Source: Phoronis australis (lineage: Eukaryota > Phoronida > Phoronidae). Taken from it: DNA of 40,815 nucleotides. The translations under genes were made by a program, and so were the position numbers. The stretch spans positions 15,828-56,642 of the forward strand of contig NMRA01001066.1 of the NCBI GenBank assembly GCA_002633005.1. The letters are read 5' to 3'. Within the stretch, counting starts at the first letter, position 1, and every line of letters begins with the position of its first letter. The notes under the pieces were generated by a model. It was not told where the DNA came from. It saw nothing but the letters and a program-made list of their open reading frames with translations, and did no database searches. Positions 1 to 11,212 of this stretch are shown in pieces.

Positions 1-359
1 AAATAATTTCCACCCGGGTGAAAATAATTTCCACCTAGGTTGAAATAATTTCCACCCGGGTGAAAATAATTTCCACCTAGGTTGAAATAATTTCCACCTA
101 GGTTGAAATAGTTTCCACCTGGGTGAAAATAATTTCCACCTAGGTTGAAATAATTTCCACCCGGGTGAAAATAATTTCCACCTAGGTTGAAATAATTTCC
201 ACCTAGGTTGAAATAGTTTCCACCTGGGTGAAAATAATTTCCACCTAGGTTGAAATAATTTCCACCTAGGTTGAAATAGTTTCCACCCGGGTGAAAATAG
301 TTTCCACCCAGGTGAAAATAGTTTCCACCTAGGATGAATTATTTCCACCTAGGTGGAAA
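1..359. repeat. 21-bp minisatellite array with alternating palindromic cores
   Basis: About 17 head-to-tail units of 20-22 bp built on AAATAATTTCCACC plus a six-base core. The core alternates between CCTAGG, CCCGGG and CCTGGG, followed by TTG or GTG. The core types recur in a higher-order pattern of roughly 60-100 bp. The array touches the left edge, so its full length is unknown. It ends in a perfect 18-bp palindrome at 342-359 (TTTCCACCT/AGGTGGAAA), which suggests the monomer derives from a symmetric sequence. Confidence 0.95.
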
Positions 360-1349
360 ATGAAAAATGAAAAAATATTTAAACAAAAGTAGCGATGATA
401 CTTTCGGGCCACCGTATATTTGTTCCCATGGGTCGTCGCTTTCAAAGAACATATTGTAAGTTATCCCATACGCGTTGAATCAGTCGAGTGCTTTATCTAC
501 GCCACCCGGGTACGTTTTGTGTATTTATGGTTAGATTTTGCCAAAATAATTATAATGAGCCGAAGCCGCATAACGACCGGAGATTCGGTACATGTCTCAT
601 TTCAAGCATTCCGTACCGTTCAACTGTCCCGAAAAAATCTTGGTTCGGTTAATGTTTCTAGTACCATCTCAACGCTAGTAAAAAGTTCGCTTTGCTTTAC
701 AGTTCGTACGATAGACTTCGTACGACTTCAATCACGCATAGTCTGCCAATATGGCGTCAGGTCTAACCCATTTACCCGTTTCACTTATAGCATACTGTAC
801 ATACAACAGAAGTTGACCAGAAAAGGAAACAAAAGCGACAATTTGAAGATAAACAAAGGAACACAGAGTATCTCAAAACGAAACACCAGTCTCAACATTG
901 TTTTGAACAGCCATAACATGACGATTCTGTCACTGAGACACGTGCCAGTGTTCCACGTTATGTGAGTCTAATTCTGAAAGCAAGACAAATGAAAGACTTT
1001 TGAAAAATTGTCACTCACAAACGCAATTAATACAAAAACATTCAGGAACGATTTGGTACTGTGGTGTTTTTGTACCAGAAGACGAAACTTTCTACTGAGC
1101 CCACAAACGTTCTTCAGGTGCCAGCATTGGGATAGTTCATTGGAATAGTCAAAGTGATCACTCACAAAACCAAGACCAACATTGCTCTAAAGAGATCTTT
1201 TGATCCAGGAAACTGAGTTAAAGGAAGAAGAAAAAGAAGAAGAAGATGAAGAGTGGTTACCGTATTCCTCGGTAACTGTCAGTGTCTGTTGTTTTGTTTA
1301 CTAGCTTTTTTCAACATCCAAACATTCATTTGTAACAAGTGGGAATTTA
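360..1349. other. non-coding stretch, nothing recognised
   Basis: A 181-codon open frame at 420-965 on the plus strand has no recognisable domain, no convincing start context and low-complexity Ser/Thr/Arg composition. I treat it as chance. A purine-rich AAG/GAA tract lies near 1221-1255. No splice-supported exon was found. Confidence 0.5.
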
Positions 1350-1660
1350 GTCTAGTTGTCGAAAAATTGACCCTGCAATGTTGTTTTCTGTAAAGTTTTC
1401 TATTGGAAATTTATTATATGTGGTTAGGAGAACAAAACTAACTTGGTTGCACTTTGTGCAACTTTGACCATTTTTATAATTCAAGATGGCAGATTCTGCC
1501 TTGTTGAATTTGGCCTAATTTCCTCATTCTGAACATGATACCTAGTAGGAACTTGCAATGTATGGTTTCCAATGTTTTTGGGACGGAGAGTCCATTTCTG
1601 ATATTACTTTATGCATGTAAGGTCAAAGTCAAGGTCAAGTGAGAGGTCAATGGTCAAGTT
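1350..1660 (+). repeat. interspersed repeat family, copy A
   Basis: This segment is a diverged copy of the reverse complement of 4817-5152. Shared blocks in the same order include CTAGTTGTC, CCCTGCAATGTTG, CTTGGTTGCA-TTTGTGCAACTTTGA, AATTCAAGATGG and CATTTCTGAT. The 3' end carries AGGTCA half-sites at 1620-1625, 1632-1637 and 1644-1649, plus TGGTCA at 1651-1656. No coding capacity or terminal repeats were recognised. It is likely an old transposon fragment of unknown class. Confidence 0.8.
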
Positions 1661-2889
1661 GAACTGAAACAAGGAAAGTCCATCTCTTTTGTCCAACGAA
1701 ATGTTAAATTTATGGGAACCTCGGAATTTATATTTCTGTGATTCTATTGTATCAAGAATAAGGGATAGCTAAACACTGGAATTAGATATCCTCCCAACAT
1801 CTCAATTGCTAAAGTTTAAAATATTGTTGTGCCAGGCCTGCGCACGCCCCACAGAAAGACCCCATCGCACGGATCACCTGGAACCATCTTTGTGCCTTAT
1901 TAGTTGAAACCGAGCTGAGGAGCTACAGACCTGACTCAAGGGACCAGCAGTGTGCACCCGTGTGAACACGCAACCTTGGGTAAAGGAATGCCACTAGGTC
2001 ACACTGCCTCCTGCTGAATAGGGATATGTGTAATCCCTACAGTTTACATATAGGTGGGCTAGGATGAGCAGTATTATTCACCCAGGGTAAACTCATAAAT
2101 TATGACTTCTGGAGCTTACTATAAAGTAAATTTTCCGACATTGCGTAGCCGCCTGGCTCTTTCTACTGGGGATTGATGACTGACTAGTTCTCGAGAGTTC
2201 TGCCCTCCCCTCTCTGTTCTCTGTTGATGTTCGTAGAGAATAGCTTCAGTGCAATGGACCAAGAGTCACTGACTGAGATAAGTTCACCTTGACACCTCCA
2301 TGTCCACTCAGAGAGGGGTTATTGGCTTTTCTGGCTACTCTTTCAAACAAAGAACGTTTTTCTGTTCATAACCCTCACGTCTTTTGACCTCTCATGTTGG
2401 ATGCCCTTGCTCACGCTATACCTCTGAAATAATCCATTATGTTTGAAATACTACCATTCCACTTCTCCATTTGAGTCTTGGTGTCAACTGGCATCTATGA
2501 CGTCCCAAAAACCAAGAGCTCGGAGACGTCAGTGTTGTCACAAGGGATTCTGATGGTGTGGGTGCCTTATTCCACCACTTTCCACATTTACCTATACAAC
2601 GTCTGCTTCAGCATGTGCAATTACACATTGGCTCTTCCCCGTTCGATGTTGAATAGATAGGAATAGCTGCCTACACATAGAAAGTTGTTTACATAGCGTT
2701 ATTTAGACTAGTTTCGCGCCAAAAATGGGATGCTTGGGAACGGGGGATAGCATGACTTCCTCAACGTTTCCTCATGTTATCGTCTCATGGTCCTTTGTGT
2801 AGGGATCTTTGTGATCATGTGTTTCTGTTTCAAATCAAATAATTTTGTTTTACCAACAACAGGATAGGGGCTGGTAGAGTGCCGAGATT
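1661..2889. other. non-coding stretch, nothing recognised
   Basis: No open frame with domain content, no tRNA-like boxes and no strong repeat structure was seen. The short open frame at 2478-2660 (60 codons) has no recognisable features. Confidence 0.4.
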
Positions 2890-3215
2890 TTAGCTAAATC
2901 TCCTGTAGTTCCGGACACACTCCAAACGACCTGGTACAAAAGCTGGACAACGGCAATCAACTCCACATCCGGAGCAGAATGGTTTGGGACATAACGTCGA
3001 GAGAGATTTGATCAAAATGGCTTTGTCACCCTTCCTGAAACTGCTGTTTTTGTCGATCTTGGCTGTAGGGAGTGGACTCAATACGTTCATACTGAAAGAT
3101 ATCGGCTGTGTTAATGTTACATTGCTGAACAGCGTCTCAACGCCTTCCCTCGACAGACTTCTTCAGAAACTCCAGTATTTTGAATTTTTCTTAATTGCTT
3201 TGTAACATTCACTGC
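2890..3215 (-). pseudogene. possible decayed coding segment, family unknown
   Basis: On the minus strand one frame reads as protein-like sequence broken by stops: LEFLKKSVEGRR, then DAVQQCNINTADIFQYERIE, STPYSQDRQKQQFQEG, QSHFDQISLDVMSQTILLRM and SFGVCPELQEI. A second frame of the same strand is open for 66 codons (2890-3090) and holds a cysteine-rich stretch, CPKPFCSGCGVDCRC. No family is recognised. The acidic/Gln-rich composition and the single-base stops suggest an eroded exon, but chance cannot be excluded. It lies downstream, in the same direction, of the kinase relic at 6.7-8.1 kb; I cannot show that they were one gene. Confidence 0.3.
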
Positions 3216-3319
3216 TTACCGAAACTAAAAGCTGACTGCTCTGCTCATGCCTAATGATCAGCTCGTTCTGAACAGTCAGAATCTACTCGGCGATTGCACA
3301 TGTTATGAAGATATGACTG

Positions 3320-3670
3320 CTGGTCAATAAGCGGGTGTCTGCTTATCTATTTCCTCCGCAATCTTTCTCTAGTCGTCCTCGCCCAGGTCCACTCCTTCCT
3401 TCTTGTACTTAGTCTTTTCTTGCAACTTCACTACGTGGCTTTTGCTCTTCACCACCTTCATTCCGCATAACTCGTGTTCTCTATGGCAGTATCAAGGTGG
3501 GTACAGCCACTGAAACTAACCACATGGCCTCTTTCTCGGCCCTTTATAATCCCAGAACATTTTACGCGTTTGACATACGGCATGCTTCTTCTTCGAATTG
3601 GTCAGCAGGCACTGCAGTCTTGTCATCCAAGTGTTGACAGCTGTGCTCAGCTTCGAGTAGAATATTCTTG
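3320..3670 (-). pseudogene. possible decayed coding segment with charged, coiled-coil-like composition
   Basis: Minus-strand frames contain charged stretches interrupted by stops. About 3670-3560 reads ILLEAEHSCQHLDDKTAVPA followed by DQFEEEACRMSNA. About 3480-3310 reads EHELCGMKVVKSKSHVVKLQ, then EKTKYKKEGVDLGEDD, stop, and RKIAEEIDKQTPAY. The heptad-friendly composition is unlike the surrounding AT-rich DNA. No family is recognised. The segment may belong with 2890-3215 as one eroded gene. Confidence 0.27.
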
Positions 3671-3715
3671 ACATTATCAGAAAGGTGATCTACACACATC
3701 AAACTATATAAACTT

Positions 3716-4221
3716 CGAAAGAACTCGGTCAGGCTGCAGAAATGTATGTCACCTTAGTCGAACACTTATCGCAAGGTTGTCGAACTTTTGTCATTTTTGA
3801 AGTTGACGTTATTGCGCCTAGTCGTTTATTGTTTATTTATGAATGGAAATTGTGACAACGTACATGGAAGCGCTGTCGGATTCTAGTCTAAACGAGTTTT
3901 CACGTTGTTCGGTTTATTTTGAAAGTGGTTACGCCAGCACAGGTACCGTACACAATTATGGTGACCTAAATGTCATTATCTCCTTGGGACAAGGCGGTGG
4001 AAGGAAGAGGCTAAGGCAGAAATATGAGAGACAACAGTGTTGACTTCAAAGACAATCTAACGATACGGTGGTTATTAACTATCTAGAGGTAAACCACCAG
4101 TTTTCCATAACACTTGCGGCCTTTTGAGTAGAAATTGAGTAACAACAGATGTGATGAGATTGTATACCCACAGAGCATCGATCTTAGCCTTTCCGTTGAC
4201 TATACTGGAGTGTATACTACT
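3716..4221. other. non-coding stretch, nothing recognised
   Basis: Only short open frames without domain content. No repeat or RNA gene was identified. Confidence 0.4.
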
Positions 4222-4320
4222 CCTATGGCCCACTACTCCGAAAAAAGCCGTTACTACGAAATGTTTTTTTTACTCAATCTTCCAAAAATTTCTCCCAATT
4301 TCACGAATGGGTTGTTAATG

Positions 4321-4418
4321 TGTTACCTACAAAAATGCCCTCTCAAAAACAATTTTGGACAATGAAGTCCAATGACTAATTCTGCCATTTCTAATGTCAT
4401 TGTACATTGTAGGTAACA
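4321..4418. repeat. perfect 12-bp inverted repeat
   Basis: TGTTACCTACAA at 4321-4332 is the exact reverse complement of TTGTAGGTAACA at 4407-4418. The 74-nt spacer has no recognised content. It may be the termini of a 98-bp miniature element nested in 4222-4606. Confidence 0.75.
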
Positions 4419-4526
4419 ACTCTTGTATCCTATCTTCTTTGAAGTTCGCTTGATCGAGAGAAAATATATCATATTAATGTTATAAAATGAAACAAATACG
4501 TTCAATTTTTAGGAGGCGACGGTTTC

Positions 4527-4590
4527 TTCGGAGTAGTGTCTTCTTTTCGGAGTAGTGTTTTTTCGGAGAAGTGTTTTTTAGAGTAGTGGG
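4527..4590 (+). repeat. short tandem array of a ~17-bp unit
   Basis: Four imperfect units of TTTTCGGAGTAGTGT in tandem. The first two are most alike; the third has GAGAAGTG and the fourth AGAGTAGTG. Confidence 0.75.
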
Positions 4591-4816
4591 CAGTAACCCT
4601 ATTGGAAGTTCCAGCAACTGTTGAGCTGATGAGCACTGCCACGCCAGATGCTTTCTCTAATCTGCCAATACAACCCTCATAAAACTCGTGAGCAAAATGT
4701 TTGGCTCACTATAGCCCATGTATGCAATAATCAGCATTATGAAAACATATCGTGAAGTGCTTAATGAAGAAAGTGAAAATAATGAGATTAAAAACTAAAT
4801 ACCAGAAGGTTGTTAG

Positions 4817-5152
4817 GCAGTTTTGACCTTTGACCTCTGGTTTGACCTTGAAAATGACCCCGTATCAATAAAACAACATCAGAAATTGACTCCCCAATCC
4901 TATCAAAGAAAACGGTATTAGCAATGTCTTGCATGACCCTGTTAGCCATCAAGTTAAAAAAACAAAGTGGGCAGAAATTCAAAATGGCGGCATCCTCCAT
5001 CTTGAATTGCAAAAAATACTCAAAGTTGCACAAAATGCAACCAAGCTAATTTTGTTGTTCTGATCATATTTAACATATTTCAACAAAAAAAAACTTTACA
5101 GTAATCAACATTGCAGGGTTCACTATGTGGGGCTATTGGTCTGACAACTAGG
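4817..5152 (-). repeat. interspersed repeat family, copy B
   Basis: Read on the minus strand this is a diverged copy of 1350-1660, with the same order of blocks. It differs by scattered substitutions and small indels. The two copies lie inverted about 3.2 kb apart. Its 3' end carries AGGTCA half-sites, including a perfect DR1. Confidence 0.8.
4824..4848 (-). promoter_or_regulatory. nuclear-receptor half-site cluster (DR6 + perfect DR1) inside repeat copy B
   Basis: Three exact TGACCT hexamers on the plus strand (4824-4829, 4831-4836, 4843-4848) read as AGGTCA on the minus strand. The first two form a perfect DR1, AGGTCA-A-AGGTCA, the class of site bound by RXR heterodimers and HNF4. The third is 6 nt further away. 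Copy A keeps the same spacing. Sequence match only; function is inferred. Confidence 0.5.
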
Positions 5153-6734
5153 CTATTTCCCACTGGTGAAATGCAGTTCCCAGTTTAAGGAATATCCATC
5201 CTATATTGACAAAGACGGTATTGCTAACTGCTGCATCTCCATACTTGTGTGAAGCAAAATAACTGGCTGCACTGTCCAACAAACGTTCAAGGACTTGTGT
5301 GAAATAATCTGCAAAGTTCGAATTAAGGTAGCGTTTCCAACCATGATATTTGAGTTGATAACCTTTTTGAGTGTTATGGTACATGTAACTGATTGCTCTG
5401 GTTATTTTCACAAATTAAAGGAATAAGAAGTGTACTGAGATCAACAATATCACAAGAAAAACTATACGCATTTGCTATTATTTGTAAGGAAACGAAAAAG
5501 TTGAAGTCTTGACTTTGAAGACTATATTGAAGTTTTCGCCTTAAAATCAAGAAAATAGAGCTTCGCAAAAATCACAAGAGGAGCAAAGAAAGTACGGTAT
5601 CATGTTAACGTACATAAACTAACTGTACATTCCTATGAATGCTCACTAGATTATAGTGTCGGCTTTTCCAGTAGGAATACGTTGATTCTTCCAACTTTTA
5701 AATTGATTGGTTAATGCTGTTTGTTACTAAAGTTACAAAATCTAAAATAGGTCTTAATAATCTACCATTGAACTTGTGATAGCTTAGGGCCACTCACATC
5801 CTTAATCTGGCACTGATTGAAGGGTTTAACTAGAAAACCTATTTGATTGAATGAGCCAATTTGACTAGCTTGCCATGCTCTCGTCGGCGCGCGACGTTAT
5901 TGACTTGCCTTTTTTCCGAGTGAGAGGTAGCGAGTAGTTTCGACCCTCGCACCAACCGACACCTACGATAAATTTCTTTCACCGTTTCACTCCCACTTTG
6001 GAAAAAAGTCATCGAATATCATGTCTTGGCATAACTTCTACCAAAGATCCCAGCGAGCTAATGAGACTATTCAGAGCTTTGTTACTGTGCTGAAGCGAAC
6101 TCTGCATGCACTGTCACGGTAAACTCGACCATCTCCGAGAATAAATGGTCAAGGGCCAACTCATTGCAAACGTGTCAGCGATATGGAACTAGATACGCTC
6201 ACATTAACTCAAGCGGTCAAGCTGGCAGAGTCTGATGTGCTGTCTTTCACAGACCCATGGCCGAAATCTCGTCAAATCGACGAGTTGCAACAACCATCCC
6301 GATTTCTCATTGTGGGTCATGATGTGGACATAGCTCCCACTAATAGTGTGGTGTCACTTCCACTGTTGCCGTTCGTTCTCACTTGTTCATTCGTTGGGGC
6401 TAATCAGATTCAAGTGCCACTGAGAATGGAACTCAGTTCATTCACATGAATTCCAGACCGACATGTATCTTAAACACTGGTCGTAACTTGTAACGTGGCA
6501 GAACCACGACCGAGCATTAGTTCTTTAGAGGTACGTTGGGTGAGAGAATGAATACTTCATCTATAGGTTTGCTGTGTGGTACGCATTCCCTCGTCAAAAG
6601 TCCGTCCTTCCCGAAGATGGATTCTCAAACCATCTTTGATCACTCCGTTGAAGTGCTCGTGTTCGATCCTCCGGACACAGGTGGAACAAATCTGAGCTTA
6701 GCCCTCCTCAGTCGTCATAGGCCTGGACGAGCAG
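5153..6734. other. non-coding stretch, nothing recognised
   Basis: Open frames at 5148-5411, 5374-5568, 6183-6449 and 6536-6742 show no recognisable domain or splice support. A short CpG-containing, GC-richer patch occurs near 5878-5965. Confidence 0.4.
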
Positions 6735-8116
6735 CTACTTGACGAAGACCTCGACCTGATCTTGTACGGCCGGTCGAGCTCGGGTCTTTGGTTTGGCAAG
6801 TGATGGGCGGCTCTGTTACCAATACCACGCATGAAGGTTATTGCCAGACTCGGCTTTGAGGTCTTGAGGATTGCAAAACTTGTTAGAACCTTGCCTAAGC
6901 TAAAGACATCGGATTTTGTGCTCGTCGGATCTCCCACTACCACTTCCGAGGTCAGATTGGGACAGCCTTGCTTTTCATTCATCAGCATCCATGGGTCTGT
7001 ATCTGAAAGTGATTGATATGTGGATAATTTCAGCACACAAAAATGTCACGCTCGGTTCACCCATAAAACCGCCGACGAGCCACAATATTGAATAGTCTAG
7101 TTCTTGCAAAAATAGTTCCGATCTTTTCCGTCTGATGATTAGTCACTAATAATGAAGGTCGAATAACCTCTGTCCCATCCACTGCTATAGGGGCGTATTA
7201 CTGCTGAGCAGATGTCGTATTAGAAATTTACATTTTGGGCAGAAGTGGCTTCGTGTTGACTTTATCCGTCTGCGATACCTTTGCCTACCTTTATCTGGGT
7301 GTTTTTAGCCTTAAGTTTTGCTGCCATTCTCACAAAGGTTTATGTGAAATTTTGGGTAAAACAAAGTGCTTCAATCGAGACCATGGTCGACAACTAAGTT
7401 CAAGGCCATTACCAAGGTAATGTTTTAGTCTCGTGCTGTACTGAAAAGCCTTTCTTACAAATTCTTGGTCCAGAAGAATTCGATTCTTGTGTTTCACACT
7501 GAAAGTTCACAAAACAGCATTGTCTGTGATAAAGTTGGAGCTAAATCCACTCTTGATTAAACACGTATTTTATCGTTGGTACACGTACATATACATCTGC
7601 TTCGTTCATGAATAATTGTTGGACTTACCTGAATCCTTTAAGAGAAGAATGTTTCTCGAAGTCTATCAGATGAACTACTGGATGATCGTGCGTCGGATCT
7701 TGTATCTACCAAGATATTGTCCTCCATGATATCGTTGACCAGATAACCAGCATCATGGCACCTCCTCACCCCAACTGTGACCAAAAGAGCAAGTCTCGTA
7801 ACAAAAATTGGGATTGTACACTCCGAGTTTGCCAAGGTCACCTCGCGGCACTGAATGGACAAGATGTTGCATGACTAGAGCAACGGAGCTGTTGTTGTGG
7901 GATTCCCTCACTGTTACAATGCCATAGACTTGTGGTACAAATCCTGTGTGGTACAGTTCTGAATAGACGATGTATTCTTGCTCGGTGCCCCTTTTGTAGC
8001 GCTTAACACAGGCCGCAACCACGCTGCCGTCGCAGAGCGTCAACTTCCCGGCGTAGACTTTTGCTGAAAACCCCGAACCGAGGATGTGTTGTCGACCCGA
8101 AAGTTGACAGGAGAAG
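6735..8116 (-). pseudogene. protein kinase domain relic, two exons, frameshifted
   Basis: Exon A (8116-7629) and exon B (7002-6735) together give 756 nt, the size of one kinase catalytic domain. Landmarks appear in the right order but in different frames. They are the glycine loop LGSGFSAKVYAG, the ATP-lysine strand AACVKRY, a hinge ALVMQHL, a catalytic-loop equivalent HDAGYLVNDIMEDNILV, a DFG equivalent VVHLIDFE, an APE equivalent LTSEVV, the F-helix KSDVFSLGKVL, and a C-terminal RARPAVQDQVEVFVK followed by TAG at 6737-6735. Donor CAG|GTAAGT and acceptor TTTCAG|A bound the intron. Frame changes fall after the hinge, after the catalytic loop and early in exon B. HRD has become VND, DFG has become DFE and APE has become TSE. 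It is most likely a pseudogene of an animal kinase family; assembly indels are the alternative. Substrate and family are unknown. Confidence 0.75.
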
Positions 8117-10176
8117 CTAAAAACGAAATACTGGAACTGGGTGACATTTCGTGGCTGTTATCCAGTTCACTAAATCTTCCAAGAATACATTTTGTAAGTG
8201 ACACGAGGGGAACTGAATGGCAATGTTTGGTTTACATTAAAACTACCCCAAGGGCTTGCTTAGGACAGACGATAGACAAAATGATGTATTAGTTCCCGTT
8301 AAAATTTCAGTTGTACATAACTTGTCTGAATTTATTATTGTGCAAATATAGAAGGTGGCTTGCAGTATTCTTCCTTAGCCAGACCAGGCAATTGCGACTC
8401 GGTATAACCTCAGAGACCAGTTTTGCAAGTGACGGTTTGATGGGTCTTGCTGTAGGTTTTAGGATCGTGGGTTGAAGGGGTAGTGGGAAGAAGAGGTGGG
8501 AGTGTAGGGCCTTTGTAGTTGTAACCCGTAAAAATACGGTTATTTACCTTGCCAGCCTCGTTTCCACGAAGTCTCCCCCCTTATACTGTTAACTCTAGCT
8601 ACAGCGCGAAAAGAGTAAAGCTATTGCAATTAATCTTTCTATACAGTCACAGTTGTTACCATCACGGATCCGGACCAAGGCATAACAGTTTCAATGCCCC
8701 AATAACGGGGGAGAATTTCCGTACCGATCTGTTGCTTCATTATCTTGAATAACAATTACGTGTCCTGGGCTTCAAGCAATTATGACACGATTGTATTTAC
8801 GTACATGCAAATGTTTAGGCTAGTGATACATTGCTGAACAATATCATGTGATTTTGCGCGGCATGATAGAGAAGAAAAAATTGTCTTGAATTGTCTTCGA
8901 GGCTACGTTTTCATAAATCAAATGCGTACGTTCCACGAGTTGTCAACTCTCATTAGATAAAATCATTTGTGAAGTTTAATTATTAGACATTATTAACTAA
9001 AATGAAGTATAATAAGACAAAATAAAATATTTGTGAAACGTCATGTTTATGAAACTGAGGTTACTTCATACTGTATTCAATTATCCAGTCGTAAACTCGA
9101 CTAATAGTGAAATTCATTGGTCGCTTTTACCAGCGACTGGCACTTTTCTCTTTCGTTCTCTGTACATATGCCCGCCCAACCCAAGTGTATGTTAAACCAT
9201 GCATTACAACGTCGGACCTACCCGATTGCACTTTATTTCATTCAAGTATTCAACAGCAGCCTTGGATTTTTGCATCAGTAATTTCTCTAGTGTGCTCGGG
9301 AATTCCCTAGGAATTATTGACGATCACGCAGACATTCAAGAAGTTGCTGTTTGTAATAAAATTGCTTAAATGTCTAGTGTAAACCAATTAGCCAATGGGA
9401 TTGGTGCTAACGTAATGGCTTGATAGTATCAAAAGTTCTTTTTAACATTAAATCTCCATAAAGTTGTACACATGCTGAATAACTTATTTTGTGTGGAAAT
9501 GATTTTTTTTTACACTTGTAATCATATGTCATTGTAATTTTAACGTCAGTTTTTTAATTTATGTATTTGTGTATAATAACTGTATATATTTCTTTGCATG
9601 TATTTAAGCCAGATACAATGCCTGTTGGCGCTTTCTAGATATGTATAAATTGTACTGAATATTTCATAATAAACATTTGAAAAAACAATGACCTAACGTG
9701 ACCTAATCAGATGCCTCATTATCATTAATCAATTTTAAAAAGGAATAATCCTAATTTAAAATTTTAATTTTCTTAATATTAATTTTTGATCTGGACATCC
9801 CCAAACAGTTTTAGACAATTGGTGGAAAGCATTACCACTAAGGAAAGGGACAACCGTTTTGGCGCACTACGTATTTTCATATGTAATTTATGAAGGAACT
9901 GTAAGGTTCATTGTCAGTCAGCTTTCCAAACACTGTGTTTTAATGTTGAAGTATGACCAACTCGGTCCCTGATGATAACATTTTACGGGTGCTGATAGCC
10001 TTTAAAATATATGCATGACTTACCCATACTAACGGCACCGTTTTTCAGGCATTTCGTGTAGCATAGAATCTTCTTATGTCTACCAGTAGATGTCACTGAG
10101 GGAGCGAACTGTGGGTCACGTAACTCAGTCTTATCCTTGAACCCACCGTCATGAATGAAGTCGGCGATAAAGTTAT
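8117..10176. other. non-coding stretch, nothing recognised
   Basis: AT-rich from about 8760 to 9790, with only short open frames that lack domains. No RNA gene or tandem repeat stands out. Confidence 0.4.
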
Positions 10177-10325
10177 GCATGGGCCGCGCAGCACTGAAAA
10201 AAGTGGGGGCTAAAGCCCGCTCTGCTCCCCTGTGGCGCACCGCTTATAGACCATGTGCGGCGTAGCACTGAAAAAAGTGGGGGGGCTATAGCCCCCTCTC
10301 AGCCCCCTGTGGTGCGCCGCCTATG
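10177..10325. mobile_element. two tandem copies of a ~74-bp palindromic mini-element
   Basis: Unit 1 (about 10177-10247) and unit 2 (about 10253-10325) share GCACTGAAAAAAGTGGGGG, a G-run/C-run centre and a GTGGYGCRCCGC right end. Unit 2 has a perfect 16-bp palindrome GGGGGCTATAGCCCCC at 10281-10296. Its outer ends are imperfect inverted repeats (GTGCGGCGTAGCAC against GTGGTGCGCCGC). The structure is that of a very short foldback/MITE element, duplicated in tandem. Confidence 0.7.
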
Positions 10326-11212
10326 TTATGTGTTTTGTCACTGACTGAGAGGGTGCTTTCAAACCGTGGGCTACTGGTAGACGCATAAGGAATAATCAAC
10401 ACTGGACCTAGAAGCTGAGGAGGTTATGGTTGAGGGTTGAAAGGATCGGAGGAACTTGATCTTCGGTCAGCAGAAATTAGTCTACTGGAGACGATGTTCA
10501 GAGAGTACCCTCTGACACAACGCCACCCATATTGAAAAGTAGCTTTGTGGGAACACGATGAACAACAAACGGAATTCCGTGTGTGGGTAGCAATTCGCAT
10601 GCCTTGTGCGGAAGTATAACGATCACATCGCTACCACTTGCACACGCCTTATGCACAGTACCTAGGCCTACTTGTTTGGGCTAAGCCTCTGAGCCGGGGT
10701 TCCATTGATTTTGTTTACTCCAGTCGATCACTGCCCATTAGAAGTCGGTGGTCGCCCGTCATTTGGGAAACAGTAAATTGAAAGAAGTTTCCCCGATTTC
10801 AACCAATGGTAATTATTGAATGTTATGACGGATGAGATGCCATATTAAATAACATGCGACAGTGCTACCATTCGGCACTGTGGAAGACTGTATTCAGAGA
10901 GGTGATTTTGCAGGGAGAAGAAACTCGTAAACTAAACATGCCTAGCTGAAGTATCAGAAAACATCTTCTACAAGTTTATAAACACCTAGCACGTGATTGA
11001 AACCTCACCAGAATCTAAAAACTGGCATTTTATCAGTGATCCATCGAGGCGGCATATTTTATTTCCCATAGTTTCGAGGAATAACGAACTGTCAGTAATT
11101 TGCAAACACAGGCCACACACATTAGCAGAGTAAGGATCGAACATTTTTATATGGGCAACTGGTCCAACTCAAACGTTCTCGTGTCGAGTAGAATCAGGTT
11201 TGTAGCCGCTTC
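10326..11212. other. non-coding stretch, nothing recognised
   Basis: No open frame of note, no repeat structure and no RNA-gene signature seen. Confidence 0.4.

Larger units (their letters stand above)
4222..4606. mobile_element. possible inverted-repeat element with internal hairpin and short tandem array
   Basis: GCCCACTACTCCGAAAAAA at 4228-4246 is mirrored on the other side by an imperfect array ending in TTTTTAGAGTAGTGGGC near 4573-4592. Between them lies a perfect 12-bp inverted repeat (see 4321-4418). This symmetry suggests a foldback or MITE-like element of about 385 bp. The ends and a target-site duplication could not be fixed. Confidence 0.4.

Noticed and set aside
420-965. 181-codon plus-strand open frame
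   Set aside because: No domain, signal or membrane pattern, no splice or promoter support, weak start context. The length alone is possible by chance in 40 kb.
2984-3205. Plus-strand open frame whose internal Met (3018) starts a hydrophobic, signal-peptide-like stretch
   Set aside because: It is antisense to a more protein-like minus-strand segment and has no recognisable mature domain or homologous pattern.
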